A stretch of 64,000 nt of DNA from a virus. Of the stretch, positions 31,899-40,494 are shown piece after piece. Position numbers and translations under genes: made by a program. The notes beneath the pieces were generated by a model. The model was given only the letters and a program-made list of their open reading frames with translations, was not told where the DNA came from and searched no databases. Position 1 is the first letter of the stretch. The number at the start of each line of letters is the position of its first letter. The stretch spans positions 1 through 64,000 of IMG/VR virus record IMGVR_UViG_3300030419_007368; one strand, 5' to 3'.

Positions 31899-34028
31899 TT
31901 AAGCGTTTGCGCTCCAAACTGCTGTCCTTATCTTATCGTCAACTACAGCTACAGCTATTTTGCCCATCTTTTGCGCAAATTCCGTGCCATCTACGTTAAG
32001 ATTTATTGTTGTCGCAACATCACTGACAACTGGCGCTCCGGGAGAGCCCGCACCTCTTGCACCGCGTTCGGCTTCGCCTCTGCCCGCATCTGCTGTTCGA
32101 ACCTCAGGAAGGCCGGTCCGGCCGGCGAGTTCAAGTTTTCGCATGACAGCAGGAGACTCCAACCTCTTCAAAAGCTTTTTCTGGTCAGCAGAGGTTAAAT
32201 CGATGCCCATGCTCTTAAGTTGGTCGATGACTATATCACCAAAAGCTTTTATTCGAGATGCTGCTGATACAATAGGGATGTCGAAAGCCCTAAATATTCC
32301 AAGCATTTGAAGCGCGGCAGCTTGAGAATCTTTTGTATTCTTTACTAAGCTGCCGAAGCTATTCGTCACTGCGTTAGCTGCCTGCACAGCAGCGCCGCGG
32401 ACTTTACCCATGATCTTAAACATACCGCCGGCCATATTCGACAAGCTGGCTTTCATTCGTTCCATCGTATTCATTGAATCATGAATCCTCTTTTTGAGCT
32501 TGTCTTGAGACATAGCACTCGTATCCATATTCTTTTTCGCCAGTTCAAAATCTTCTTTACTACCAAAAATCCTTGCTGCTCCTGCGACATCTGTGCCCAG
32601 CATGGTAGCGATTATTTTCTTAACACGCCTGTTGGCGGTTTCAAAACTTATTCCGGAGCGATCCATGGCATCACGCAACATATCAATTTTTTCTGACGGT
32701 GTTGCCATGGCGAGATCAGCAGCTGATAAAACCGTATCCCCAATAACAGCATTAAAAGTCTGGGCCGCTTCGGCGGCGCCTTTAAACGTGTCTAAACGGT
32801 CAGTTATCTTAACAAGGTCGCCTACTTTAGAACCAGTAGCCACAGCTTGCGCCTGGAGATTAGCAAAAACTTCTACTGCTTTGTCACCCCACTGGGCAAG
32901 ATTCCCCATGTTAGCGTTAAAATCTGAAATGGACTGATTCACGTTAATTCCGAGGCTGTCTGCAACGTTAACCAATTGTTTAACTGATTTAGCTGCAATC
33001 TTCGGGGTTTGGCCAAAAACCTTCACAAAGCCATCTAAAGATTTAGTGGATGTCGGCAAGGCAACCCCTATCTTTTTAAGGCCAGCGACAAGATTGCCAG
33101 TAAAAGCTGCAACCTCAGGGTTCATCTTCACCCAAGATTGTCGAAAATAACTTACATTGTTAGTCAATGCCTGCATCGCAGCGCTGGCTTCGGGAGCGGT
33201 TATGCCAATACCTGCCATGGGGTCTAAACCCTCTTTCTTAAAGTCCATCAACTGGTCACGAACAGCGTCTAAAGGATCTATAATTGATATGTAAGTCTTT
33301 TTAAGCTCCTCAGTCGACAACCCAGTGGCCTTAACATAATTAAACCAGCCAGACTCCAGAGACTTGAACATAGCTTGCATTTCCAGCCGAAGAGTACCCA
33401 TTGTAAATTTCGTACCCATCAAGAGGGTCAAGCCGGCTAGCGAACCTTCGATGTTGTTGAACATCTTCAGCGCCTCTTCGCCAGTAGATGTGATTCCGGT
33501 CAGGGCGCCATCGCCAAGCTCTCGCCAGGTTTTCATATCTTTGAAATCTCTTCGGAAGTTGTTACTTCTATCTTCCGATATCTCTTTTAATCTTTTCGCC
33601 GCGGCATCATCACCACCGAGCTGCCTGTCGATTTCTTTGTTAAGTTCTTTACGCCACTTAACTATGTTCTTTAATTGCTGTTCCTGATCCTTGAAATGTT
33701 TTTTACGAGCTTTCGCCATCTTTTCAAGACGTTCAATTTGCTCGACATATTCGCTCGTTACTTTTTTTTGTTCATCCGATTCCAAGGCCTTGTATTGAGC
33801 GGATTCCTTCAGTTTTTTAAGCTGGTCTTCAACCAATTTTTTCTGCTTCTCATAGATGTTTCCTCCACGCTCCAACATCGACAAATAGATTTTCAACTGT
33901 GAGATCTGATTTTGTTGCGCAAGGGTAAGATCAGTTACGGACTTGTTCTGAGCTTCAATCAGCTCCTTGAGCTTCTCATAAGCTTCAGCCATTTCTTTAA
34001 TTTGCTCTGGTGTTTGCGGCGCCGCCAT
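31899..34028 (-). CDS. probable tape-measure protein
   Basis: 709 residues with a ~150-residue charged coiled-coil N-terminus (EKLKELIEAQNKSV, QQNQISQLKIYLSMLERG, EKQKKLVEDQLKKLK) followed by Ala/Gly/Met-rich helical segments. This matches tape-measure proteins that set tail length. T4's gp29 has a similar size (590 aa). It has a clear late-promoter-like element 26 bases ahead and follows a terminator. Confidence 0.75.
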   Translation of the reverse strand: MAAPQTPEQIKEMAEAYEKLKELIEAQNKSVTDLTLAQQNQISQLKIYLSMLERGGNIYEKQKKLVEDQLKKLKESAQYKALESDEQKKVTSEYVEQIERLEKMAKARKKHFKDQEQQLKNIVKWRKELNKEIDRQLGGDDAAAKRLKEISEDRSNNFRRDFKDMKTWRELGDGALTGITSTGEEALKMFNNIEGSLAGLTLLMGTKFTMGTLRLEMQAMFKSLESGWFNYVKATGLSTEELKKTYISIIDPLDAVRDQLMDFKKEGLDPMAGIGITAPEASAAMQALTNNVSYFRQSWVKMNPEVAAFTGNLVAGLKKIGVALPTSTKSLDGFVKVFGQTPKIAAKSVKQLVNVADSLGINVNQSISDFNANMGNLAQWGDKAVEVFANLQAQAVATGSKVGDLVKITDRLDTFKGAAEAAQTFNAVIGDTVLSAADLAMATPSEKIDMLRDAMDRSGISFETANRRVKKIIATMLGTDVAGAARIFGSKEDFELAKKNMDTSAMSQDKLKKRIHDSMNTMERMKASLSNMAGGMFKIMGKVRGAAVQAANAVTNSFGSLVKNTKDSQAAALQMLGIFRAFDIPIVSAASRIKAFGDIVIDQLKSMGIDLTSADQKKLLKRLESPAVMRKLELAGRTGLPEVRTADAGRGEAERGARGAGSPGAPVVSDVATTINLNVDGTEFAQKMGKIAVAVVDDKIRTAVWSANA

Positions 34029-34053
34029 GTTGCGTGGTCTCCCTAGTGTGTAC

Positions 34054-34063
34054 TATAAATAGT
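34054..34063 (-). promoter_or_regulatory. candidate late promoter element
   Basis: Coding-strand ACTATTTATA, 26 bases upstream of the tape-measure gene start and just downstream of the terminator at 34073-34102. Confidence 0.55.
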
Positions 34064-34072
34064 TAGCTGACC

Positions 34073-34102
34073 AAAAATAAAAACCCTGCGTTAGCAGGGT
34101 TT
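34073..34102 (-). terminator. rho-independent terminator after baseplate hub genes
   Basis: 9-bp stem AAACCCTGC/GCAGGGTTT with loop GTTA, followed by a T-rich run on the minus strand. It lies immediately after the stop of the 34104-34262 gene. Confidence 0.9.
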
Positions 34103-34103
34103 A

Positions 34104-34262
34104 TTAAGTTGCGTTTTCGATGGCTTCCCGTTCTGTATTGAATTGCTCGATTAGCTTATCCAAAAACCACTTCCGAAGACCAACAGGCAAGTTGTAAGCT
34201 TCTATAAAGCTCCAACCACCGTGATATTTTAAGGCAAAAAATTGCTCATAGACGGACTCCAT
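34104..34262 (-). CDS. small baseplate-assembly protein candidate
   Basis: 52 residues from ATG 34262, which has GGGTGA upstream and starts just after the hub gene's stop; a longer in-frame reading to 34352 would run back 83 bases into that gene. The sequence YEQFFALKYHGGWSFIEAYNLPV and WFLDKLIEQ is typical of small partners of T4-type baseplate hub genes (gp51/gp26 region). Role in hub assembly is inferred. Confidence 0.75.
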   Translation of the reverse strand: MESVYEQFFALKYHGGWSFIEAYNLPVGLRKWFLDKLIEQFNTEREAIENAT

Positions 34263-34269
34263 GTATTCA

Positions 34270-35094
34270 TCACCCAGGCCAAAAAAACTCCGCATTAAGC
34301 GGAACCCCCATTTCTTCGCTATGGAAGCAGGCAGCACATCTAAAAACATCACTTAGATCAATGTTCGGCGCTAGTTCTTTATAAATCTTTCTTAAGTGTC
34401 GAGCATCAGCAGCAGGCATAGTATGTACGAATTGCCGGATAGAGACAGGATTCGAGTCGCCGTTAACAGATACAATGAACGCGGAAAGAGCACTAGTTAT
34501 GGGAGCTTCGCTGTCCCCTTCATCAGGTACCTGATTTGTCGACAATATACCAACTTCAACAGTCATCTGACAAACTGGAAGTTTCAACGAAAACGTCTTC
34601 GTGTCATCGTTCAAATGAAGGTCATTTTCTTTTAAAAAGTCTTCATCAAAACATGCACCCTTAACCTGATCCGTTCTCAAATTAAAAGTAAAAGGCAGGG
34701 AGGTGCTACACACTGGACAAGTAATCCTTGTTTCATATTTTTCGCCATAAGCAGAGATTCTTGCTGCGACCATAATAGCATTTCGATCGCCAACAACAAG
34801 AGTTCGCGGATCAATCGCGTTATCAACAAGGAGGTTCTGTAATAACCTATCCAGCACAATACCTTTCTTGATGAGAGCTGTCGAAGATAATATATCTTCT
34901 TCTTTTGCTGTCATGTATTTAATTTCCACCGTTTCTTGGTTGTGCAGCGGGTGCCCTTCTGGATAGAACAGGCCTCTTGACGGTAGTTCGACAAACTCAG
35001 TCGGTACCGTGTACGACAGAGTGTTGTGACTCTGTGGCGGTGGATCAGTTGGCGCTGGGGATTGACCCCCTAAGCGTTTCTGATTATTTCTCAT
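34270..35094 (-). CDS. baseplate hub subunit (gp26-like)
   Basis: 274 residues. FVELPSRGLFYPEGHPL and VEIKYMTAKEEDIL are hallmarks of the T4-like baseplate hub family (gp26). CPVC at ~126 and CAAC at ~258 may bind a metal. The proline-rich N-terminus is flexible. It lies between the tail-tube gene and its small partner, the typical neighbourhood. Confidence 0.85.
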   Translation of the reverse strand: MRNNQKRLGGQSPAPTDPPPQSHNTLSYTVPTEFVELPSRGLFYPEGHPLHNQETVEIKYMTAKEEDILSSTALIKKGIVLDRLLQNLLVDNAIDPRTLVVGDRNAIMVAARISAYGEKYETRITCPVCSTSLPFTFNLRTDQVKGACFDEDFLKENDLHLNDDTKTFSLKLPVCQMTVEVGILSTNQVPDEGDSEAPITSALSAFIVSVNGDSNPVSIRQFVHTMPAADARHLRKIYKELAPNIDLSDVFRCAACFHSEEMGVPLNAEFFWPG

Positions 35095-35113
35095 TTATAC
35101 CTCTCTAAACTTC

Positions 35114-35731
35114 TTAAACCTGGTAACTAGGGGCTGCGCCCGGGTCGAATGATGTTAGTTTAGCATAGTCATACTTAATTGTTAAATCAATACTAACCAA
35201 ATCATCAGTATTGTAGTCCAAGTCTCCAAATTTTGCACTAGTGATAAATGCGTTGTGGAGGATCCACTCTTCAATGTATTTTGTGGGACCAAGACCGGGA
35301 GGCGTTTCACCAGGATTCAGGATCAAATCTAGATTTCTGCCGCCGCCGTCAAGCTGTTTAATACTAACCTGTCCCAGCGCTGCATGTGCACCGGCTTTTG
35401 TAACCCCTGCCAGCAAATCACTTTGTGAACTTGGTGGCTCGTATCCGGAGCTTAAAAGAGAATTGTAGAAATTGCGGCCCACGTCAGGATTAACAGCATC
35501 AATAAAAGAAATGGTTACATCTTGCCACTTAACAATGTTGGGAAACTTAAACTCGTGATTCAAAACTCTATGTTGCGTAGAGTCCAAATTATAAGATGGC
35601 TTTGAGCACTTGGTCGCCATAAAAGAAAGACTATTCCCGCCAGGGGCTGTAGAGCCACCTATCTTAGAGAAGCTAACAATCCATCGAAATTTTCTTTTAG
35701 GCTGGAAATTGGGGTTGTTAAAAAACGACAT
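35114..35731 (-). CDS. tail tube protein (gp19-like)
   Basis: 205 residues; forms the stacked rings of the inner tail tube. MSFFNNPNFQPKRKFRWIV at the N-terminus and VKWQDVTISFIDAVNP, EEWILHNAFITSAKFG are the pattern of T4-type tubes. It follows the sheath gene by 43 bases, as usual. A late-promoter-like motif lies 21 bases upstream. High expected expression. Confidence 0.9.
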   Translation of the reverse strand: MSFFNNPNFQPKRKFRWIVSFSKIGGSTAPGGNSLSFMATKCSKPSYNLDSTQHRVLNHEFKFPNIVKWQDVTISFIDAVNPDVGRNFYNSLLSSGYEPPSSQSDLLAGVTKAGAHAALGQVSIKQLDGGGRNLDLILNPGETPPGLGPTKYIEEWILHNAFITSAKFGDLDYNTDDLVSIDLTIKYDYAKLTSFDPGAAPSYQV

Positions 35732-35751
35732 CTACTACGGTCTCCTATCAT

Positions 35752-35761
35752 ATTTAAATAG
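35752..35761 (-). promoter_or_regulatory. candidate late promoter element
   Basis: Coding-strand CTATTTAAAT, 21 bases before the tail-tube start; same form as at 3759-3768. Confidence 0.5.
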
Positions 35762-35774
35762 TGGTAAAAATAAT

Positions 35775-38700
35775 TTAGTCATCAAAAGATGCCCCACTTC
35801 TGGCAATAATGAAATCTAAAGCGATAAATTCAATAGCTCTTGCCGGCTTCAAGAAGATCTTGGCATACAAAATATTCCTGTCGATCAAATCCGGGGTTGT
35901 AGTGGAGTCATCCAACACAACTCTGAAGTCGGTCAAGCCTAGCCCAGACTTAACACCGTCAAGGAAAGGAACAACTTCTCCCTTGAAACGGTCCCAAGTT
36001 TGTTGCACATTTTGCTCGAAAAGCATTCGTGACGCAATTCTGGAAATCTCTTTCTTAACAAATATTAGCAATCTTCGCACGTTAATCCTATCCAGAGCGG
36101 AAGGAGTGACCTGCAAGGTTTTTTGACCAAAGATCACGACGCCTTCTGCAGGAAAGCTGGCGATGGGGTTGATATTGGCGTCATATAGCTTGTCACGCTC
36201 CGCAGACGTAAGTCTCTGTCTCACACCGAGAACTGGCAAACCGGCCGAACCTTCACTCAACCCACCACGAGTAAACCCTGCCGGGGCGAACCAGACAGCA
36301 GATTTTCGCTGAGAACTTGAGAAAGTACCAAGTGCGACAACAGACGGCGGCACGTATAGCGACGCGTCATTTAAATTATCGCGAACTTTAACAAACGGAT
36401 AGAACATGCATCCATAACTTGAGTTGACAGCAAAAGTCTTAAGGTTGGTCACTGCTGTGTCAACGCTTCCAACTCTTGCTGACTCAAGAGTGTTTGTTTC
36501 GTGTGCGGGTGTGTAGCCGCCGGCAATATCAAGAATCGCTAAGGCATCGCCACGATCTTCACATACGTTGAGAATTTGATTATTTAACGTATTTCTGGTC
36601 AATCCAGGCACAGTAAGAACATCGAACTCTGCAAATTCAGCGTCGGAAACCAAATCAACTGCTTTCTTGATACTGTAGTATGCATAGTTAGTGGTTTCAT
36701 TTTCACTACCCTTAGAAATAAAGTTATTTCGGAGTGGGTCTTTTTCTGTGATATCAAACCCGTCAGTTCCACCGAACATCGGAACAGTAAATTGGTCATA
36801 GCCTCTGCTGAGTACGTAATGGTCGTTTGTCGCACCACTCACAGCAGTGAAGGAAAGGTCGCTGGCTCTTGAGCCGGAGACCCAAACTGCATGCTTAGCG
36901 TCTTCAGGAGACTCTTTCACGTCATCTAGTGTAAATACCCAAGAATACTGACTTGAACCAGCCACTCGTGCTGTTGGGTCGTGCCCAGCAACTCTGAGCC
37001 TGTGCAAATCCAAGTTGGTTGGGTCAAACCTTCTCGTGCCCTTGAGCACCGACTGATACCCAAAGTAAGCTTGCGAACCTAACACCATGTTTCCTTCTGA
37101 CGAAGAAACCCGTAGACGAGCAGTTGGAAATTCAAATGAAGAAGTCAACGCAAAACGGTTGTTCATCAAGTCTGTCTTGCCCAGCTGCCGAAAGGCGCTC
37201 GGGATGCTGGCGCTTGGCAGGCAGTTCGCGCTTCCGCTACCAACAACCCACGAAGAAATACCGGCGCCGCCGTTATCCGTCACGGTCGTGGCTGTTGAGC
37301 CGCTAAGTACCCTGAAAGTTACCGGGACAGTCGGCCCATATCCTCCATAGGGAAGGAGCGTTTTTTGTCCTGCAAGGCCATCTTTAATCTTTGGGGCAAC
37401 CTCGACACGAAGAATCTTCGAAACGTTGTCGTAGTTTCCGTGCTCCACAATTGTTTTATTATCGGAGTTATATTCGTAGTATCTATCTCCAATGGCTTTA
37501 GCAATGTAGTTCGTCGAAGTTGGGTCTAGATTAAGGCCACTGTATCTTTCCACAATTTGTGGCTTGTTGTCAGAATCCGAGTTTCTTCGCACCACAATAG
37601 AAAATGTGCCATATTTGTTGAATTTATCAGTCGGAGCTTTAATGTCCTGAATAGAAACTTTGTAATCTCTATTCGCGGAGGCGCCGCTATCCAAAGCATG
37701 GAACTTAAAGAGCAGCTCTGTGTGCTGAGTCGGATTGAAATTGGACGTTGTTGTCCCTCTCGTGTCTTGAGAAATAATCCAGCCAGTTTGTGCTGCTGTG
37801 GCTTGCTGCCTTTTATCCTGCCAGTCAATTGCTGAGCCATCGGCTGTGCCTTCTAGTCCAAGAATCACACCCAACATCTCACTGCCATCCGCAACTGCAG
37901 AACCAGTGACGGTAAGCTGACTGTTTTCAGACAGTTTCAGGTTGGAATCAAAAGTTTCTCCAAGCCAGTAATACTCCAAAGTCGTTGTGTCAGTGTTTAC
38001 CAAGTCCGCATTCGTTTTTGTTGGATCGGTATTGAACACTTTTCTGATATATAAGTCAGATGTTTCGTCGAAGTTAAAAGTGGCTGACTTAAGAACATTA
38101 GTGTTTGTCACTCCGTCCTTAACAACTTTAGCAGTAAATTTGGCTCCGCTATCGCCTTTAATAGGTACGCCGGCGGCGAAAGTCCTGGAGATGCCTTCAC
38201 GGTCATTGCCTTCCAGCACGACAGCGCCATCTTGAACATACCAAACAGCAGCTAGCGTTCCAGTTACTGGCCAGTTGTCTCCTTCATTGAAGAGTTGAGT
38301 AACCGTAGCGTTGCTCAAGCCCTCGACTATAGCAGTGTTCCCGAGTGGACCGGGAGACGACTGTGTTAGCTGCAATATAGGGCCGTCTGCAACGGCGGTG
38401 ATTTTTCCATTATGGCCGCTAGCATGATTGATGGATTGTGTAAGTGACTGCGCCACCACAGTAGCGCTGCTGGTGACGGCAAACTGCTGATTCTCATTAT
38501 CTTGTGTGTCCGCATGACCGGTGTATGTCACAGAAGTTCCGTCATATGAAATAAGTGTAAGAGTCTCTCCGTTCGAAGGATTGCCAGTAAAAGTTATTTC
38601 GGCAGTAGCGACCGTATTCCCGTAAGAATCCGGATTGGGAAACACAAACAGTCCATATGCGCCGCCCGCTTCGCCGATATCAACGTTCAAAGTATTGTCA

Positions 38701-39068
38701 GTAGTCCAGCCGGCCAGCGCAGTACTAACAGAAGAGTCTGCGTTTGAAGCGTTTTCACCCAACACCCTATAGACGGTGCATGGGGAGTTGTTGCGCAGCC
38801 AAGCTTGAGCCGCGTATGCAGCGTAAGTGGGCGCGGTTAACTCACCGTTGCGCCAAATATCGCCTTTGGCGTTCCCGGGTGATGGGTATCCGAAGACCTC
38901 TACAAATTCTTTAAATGAATTTACTCGCACCGGTCTGTTCGAAGGGCCTTTTTGGAAACGGCCAATAATCATAGGTCCCATCCGCGCAGGAAGCGCGGGC
39001 AGTCCTGATTCATCAATCTCTTCTAGGAAAACACCCGGTGAAACAAATTTAAACTTATCAACTGCCAT
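35775..39068 (-). CDS. contractile tail sheath protein, very long
   Basis: 1097 residues; T4 gp18 has 659. The N-terminus (SPGVFLEEIDESGLPALPARMGPMIIG) and the C-terminal sheath domain (RLTSAERDKLYDANINPIA, TWDRFKGEVVPFLDGVKS) are clear. The extra length lies in the middle (about residues 130-700): beta-rich, Ser/Thr/Asn-rich insertions that would face outward on the sheath. Late-promoter-like motif 51 bases upstream. Confidence 0.93.
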   Translation of the reverse strand: MAVDKFKFVSPGVFLEEIDESGLPALPARMGPMIIGRFQKGPSNRPVRVNSFKEFVEVFGYPSPGNAKGDIWRNGELTAPTYAAYAAQAWLRNNSPCTVYRVLGENASNADSSVSTALAGWTTDNTLNVDIGEAGGAYGLFVFPNPDSYGNTVATAEITFTGNPSNGETLTLISYDGTSVTYTGHADTQDNENQQFAVTSSATVVAQSLTQSINHASGHNGKITAVADGPILQLTQSSPGPLGNTAIVEGLSNATVTQLFNEGDNWPVTGTLAAVWYVQDGAVVLEGNDREGISRTFAAGVPIKGDSGAKFTAKVVKDGVTNTNVLKSATFNFDETSDLYIRKVFNTDPTKTNADLVNTDTTTLEYYWLGETFDSNLKLSENSQLTVTGSAVADGSEMLGVILGLEGTADGSAIDWQDKRQQATAAQTGWIISQDTRGTTTSNFNPTQHTELLFKFHALDSGASANRDYKVSIQDIKAPTDKFNKYGTFSIVVRRNSDSDNKPQIVERYSGLNLDPTSTNYIAKAIGDRYYEYNSDNKTIVEHGNYDNVSKILRVEVAPKIKDGLAGQKTLLPYGGYGPTVPVTFRVLSGSTATTVTDNGGAGISSWVVGSGSANCLPSASIPSAFRQLGKTDLMNNRFALTSSFEFPTARLRVSSSEGNMVLGSQAYFGYQSVLKGTRRFDPTNLDLHRLRVAGHDPTARVAGSSQYSWVFTLDDVKESPEDAKHAVWVSGSRASDLSFTAVSGATNDHYVLSRGYDQFTVPMFGGTDGFDITEKDPLRNNFISKGSENETTNYAYYSIKKAVDLVSDAEFAEFDVLTVPGLTRNTLNNQILNVCEDRGDALAILDIAGGYTPAHETNTLESARVGSVDTAVTNLKTFAVNSSYGCMFYPFVKVRDNLNDASLYVPPSVVALGTFSSSQRKSAVWFAPAGFTRGGLSEGSAGLPVLGVRQRLTSAERDKLYDANINPIASFPAEGVVIFGQKTLQVTPSALDRINVRRLLIFVKKEISRIASRMLFEQNVQQTWDRFKGEVVPFLDGVKSGLGLTDFRVVLDDSTTTPDLIDRNILYAKIFLKPARAIEFIALDFIIARSGASFDD

Positions 39069-39118
39069 ATCTTTTTCGCTCCTTAATCAAAAGCCAGCTA
39101 CAAACAAACTTTTTCTTT

Positions 39119-39128
39119 AATAAATAGT
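39119..39128 (-). promoter_or_regulatory. candidate late promoter element
   Basis: Coding-strand ACTATTTATT, 51 bases ahead of the sheath gene in an 81-base gap. Confidence 0.5.
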
Positions 39129-39149
39129 CTCGCTACTCTACAAAGTCCT

Positions 39150-40004
39150 TTAAAATCTAAATTCCCCATCTTCATCTTGCACCACGATTCTTTCTCTAGC
39201 GAATCGTATTTGTACTGCGTTTTCATTTCTTACAACTCTTGGCTGTTTTTGGTTCTTTCCATCGCCGATAAGATAACCATAAACGTTCAGACCAATACTA
39301 GTTTCATACTTCCTCTCGTTGGATTCATAATTTGATATATTATTTTCAATAGTATAGTCTTCATCGAAGAATGCCTCATATTCGTTCATATTGTGACTTA
39401 TAATAATTCTTTTATGCGCGTTCGAAGAGCGTATAAATGGAGTCAACATGTCGTTCATTTGTTCCTGGTATTCACTCCTTAAGTATATTTTATAAACCAC
39501 CTCAACGTATATTGGTATTGGAATTGTGTGCGTTTCATATACGATCTTCTTATTACCTTTTTTTCGATGCATAGGAAAATTTTTCTGACCGTATAGCCGT
39601 TTAGCATCTGCATTGGCGAAATTACTCGTTTTATCTTGGTTAATCACTCTATTTATCACCAATGCTCCGCCTTTAAGGTCACCGACAGGATCAATCATAG
39701 CATATGGAATAACCCGGCTTTTATTAGTCTTTTTTACTGCAGTTCTCTCAACTGTAATCGCTGGAAGTGTCAAGTATCCAATTTTATCGCGATCCAGCGT
39801 ATCATCTTTGACGTTGTAAGCCCTCTCGGCGCCTGACCAAATTACAGGGACCTTTTCGAACCCCTTGTTAGTGCTAGTGCTAACATTCATCTGCTCATCA
39901 ACAAATTTAAACAGAGCAAAATCAATATCTTCCAAATCTGACTTATATCTTATAGCGTCGCTCATGGTCTCTTCATTGATCGACCCTTCTTTCTTAGGTG
40001 CCAT
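39150..40004 (-). CDS. probable tail/neck connector protein
   Basis: 284 residues from ATG 40004 (GGGAGGG ten bases upstream; an earlier in-frame start at 40070 would overlap the neighbour more). Contains a strand-rich body (TLPAITVERTAVKK, IPIPIYVEVVYKIYL). Location between neck proteins and sheath suits a tail terminator or sheath stabiliser (T4 gp3/gp15 position). The role is inferred from order only. Confidence 0.75.
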   Translation of the reverse strand: MAPKKEGSINEETMSDAIRYKSDLEDIDFALFKFVDEQMNVSTSTNKGFEKVPVIWSGAERAYNVKDDTLDRDKIGYLTLPAITVERTAVKKTNKSRVIPYAMIDPVGDLKGGALVINRVINQDKTSNFANADAKRLYGQKNFPMHRKKGNKKIVYETHTIPIPIYVEVVYKIYLRSEYQEQMNDMLTPFIRSSNAHKRIIISHNMNEYEAFFDEDYTIENNISNYESNERKYETSIGLNVYGYLIGDGKNQKQPRVVRNENAVQIRFARERIVVQDEDGEFRF

Positions 40005-40491
40005 CGAACAAACCCTCCCGTGCAGCAATACATTCAGCAGATATTTCGATTCTTCGATCGACTTGTCCAAAAAGCTCTTTTGGCTCTTTAAGCATTACAA
40101 TTTCAAAAAAACTTTCCCCATACAAAAGAAAATCACCTTCTCTCACAAATAAATTCTGATCTTCCGTGAGGCGCCTCTTGTGAAAGTGAACAGTTATTTT
40201 AGACATCTTGTCAATGCCCCATTTTTCAGTTTTTGTTTCTTGACCTTGATATTCGACGAGAGCATGCACACGAACAGGAGGCAAAAACGTCTTCACCAGC
40301 GCTTCTTTATAAAGTGGGTGGAAATTAGTTCGCTTCAAGTCTATGGGGTAATAAGCAACAACCTGGCCGATGACCCTTTCAATAAGCTCATCGTTAACTT
40401 GCTTAACCAGATCACGTTCTTTTTCTCCAAGAAAAAGCGGTGGTGGTGGGCTATTGGGCTGCGACCATTTTTTTTCTTCACTAGCCATCAA
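39994..40491 (-). CDS. neck/head-completion protein candidate
   Basis: 165 residues. After a Pro-rich N-terminus it has strands such as VRVHALVEYQGQE and KITVHFHKRRL, then GDFLLYGESFFEIVML, a pattern seen in small T4-like neck or connector proteins. It overlaps the downstream gene by 11 bases and follows the gp13-like gene by three bases. gp14-like assignment is by position. Confidence 0.75.
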   Translation of the reverse strand: MMASEEKKWSQPNSPPPPLFLGEKERDLVKQVNDELIERVIGQVVAYYPIDLKRTNFHPLYKEALVKTFLPPVRVHALVEYQGQETKTEKWGIDKMSKITVHFHKRRLTEDQNLFVREGDFLLYGESFFEIVMLKEPKELFGQVDRRIEISAECIAAREGLFDGT

Positions 40492-40494
40492 AAA

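Noticed and set aside
34054-34063. T4-type late promoters TATAAATA on the plus strand
   Set aside because: Read literally they would point away from all genes; the reverse reading ACTATTTATA upstream of minus-strand genes explains them better.
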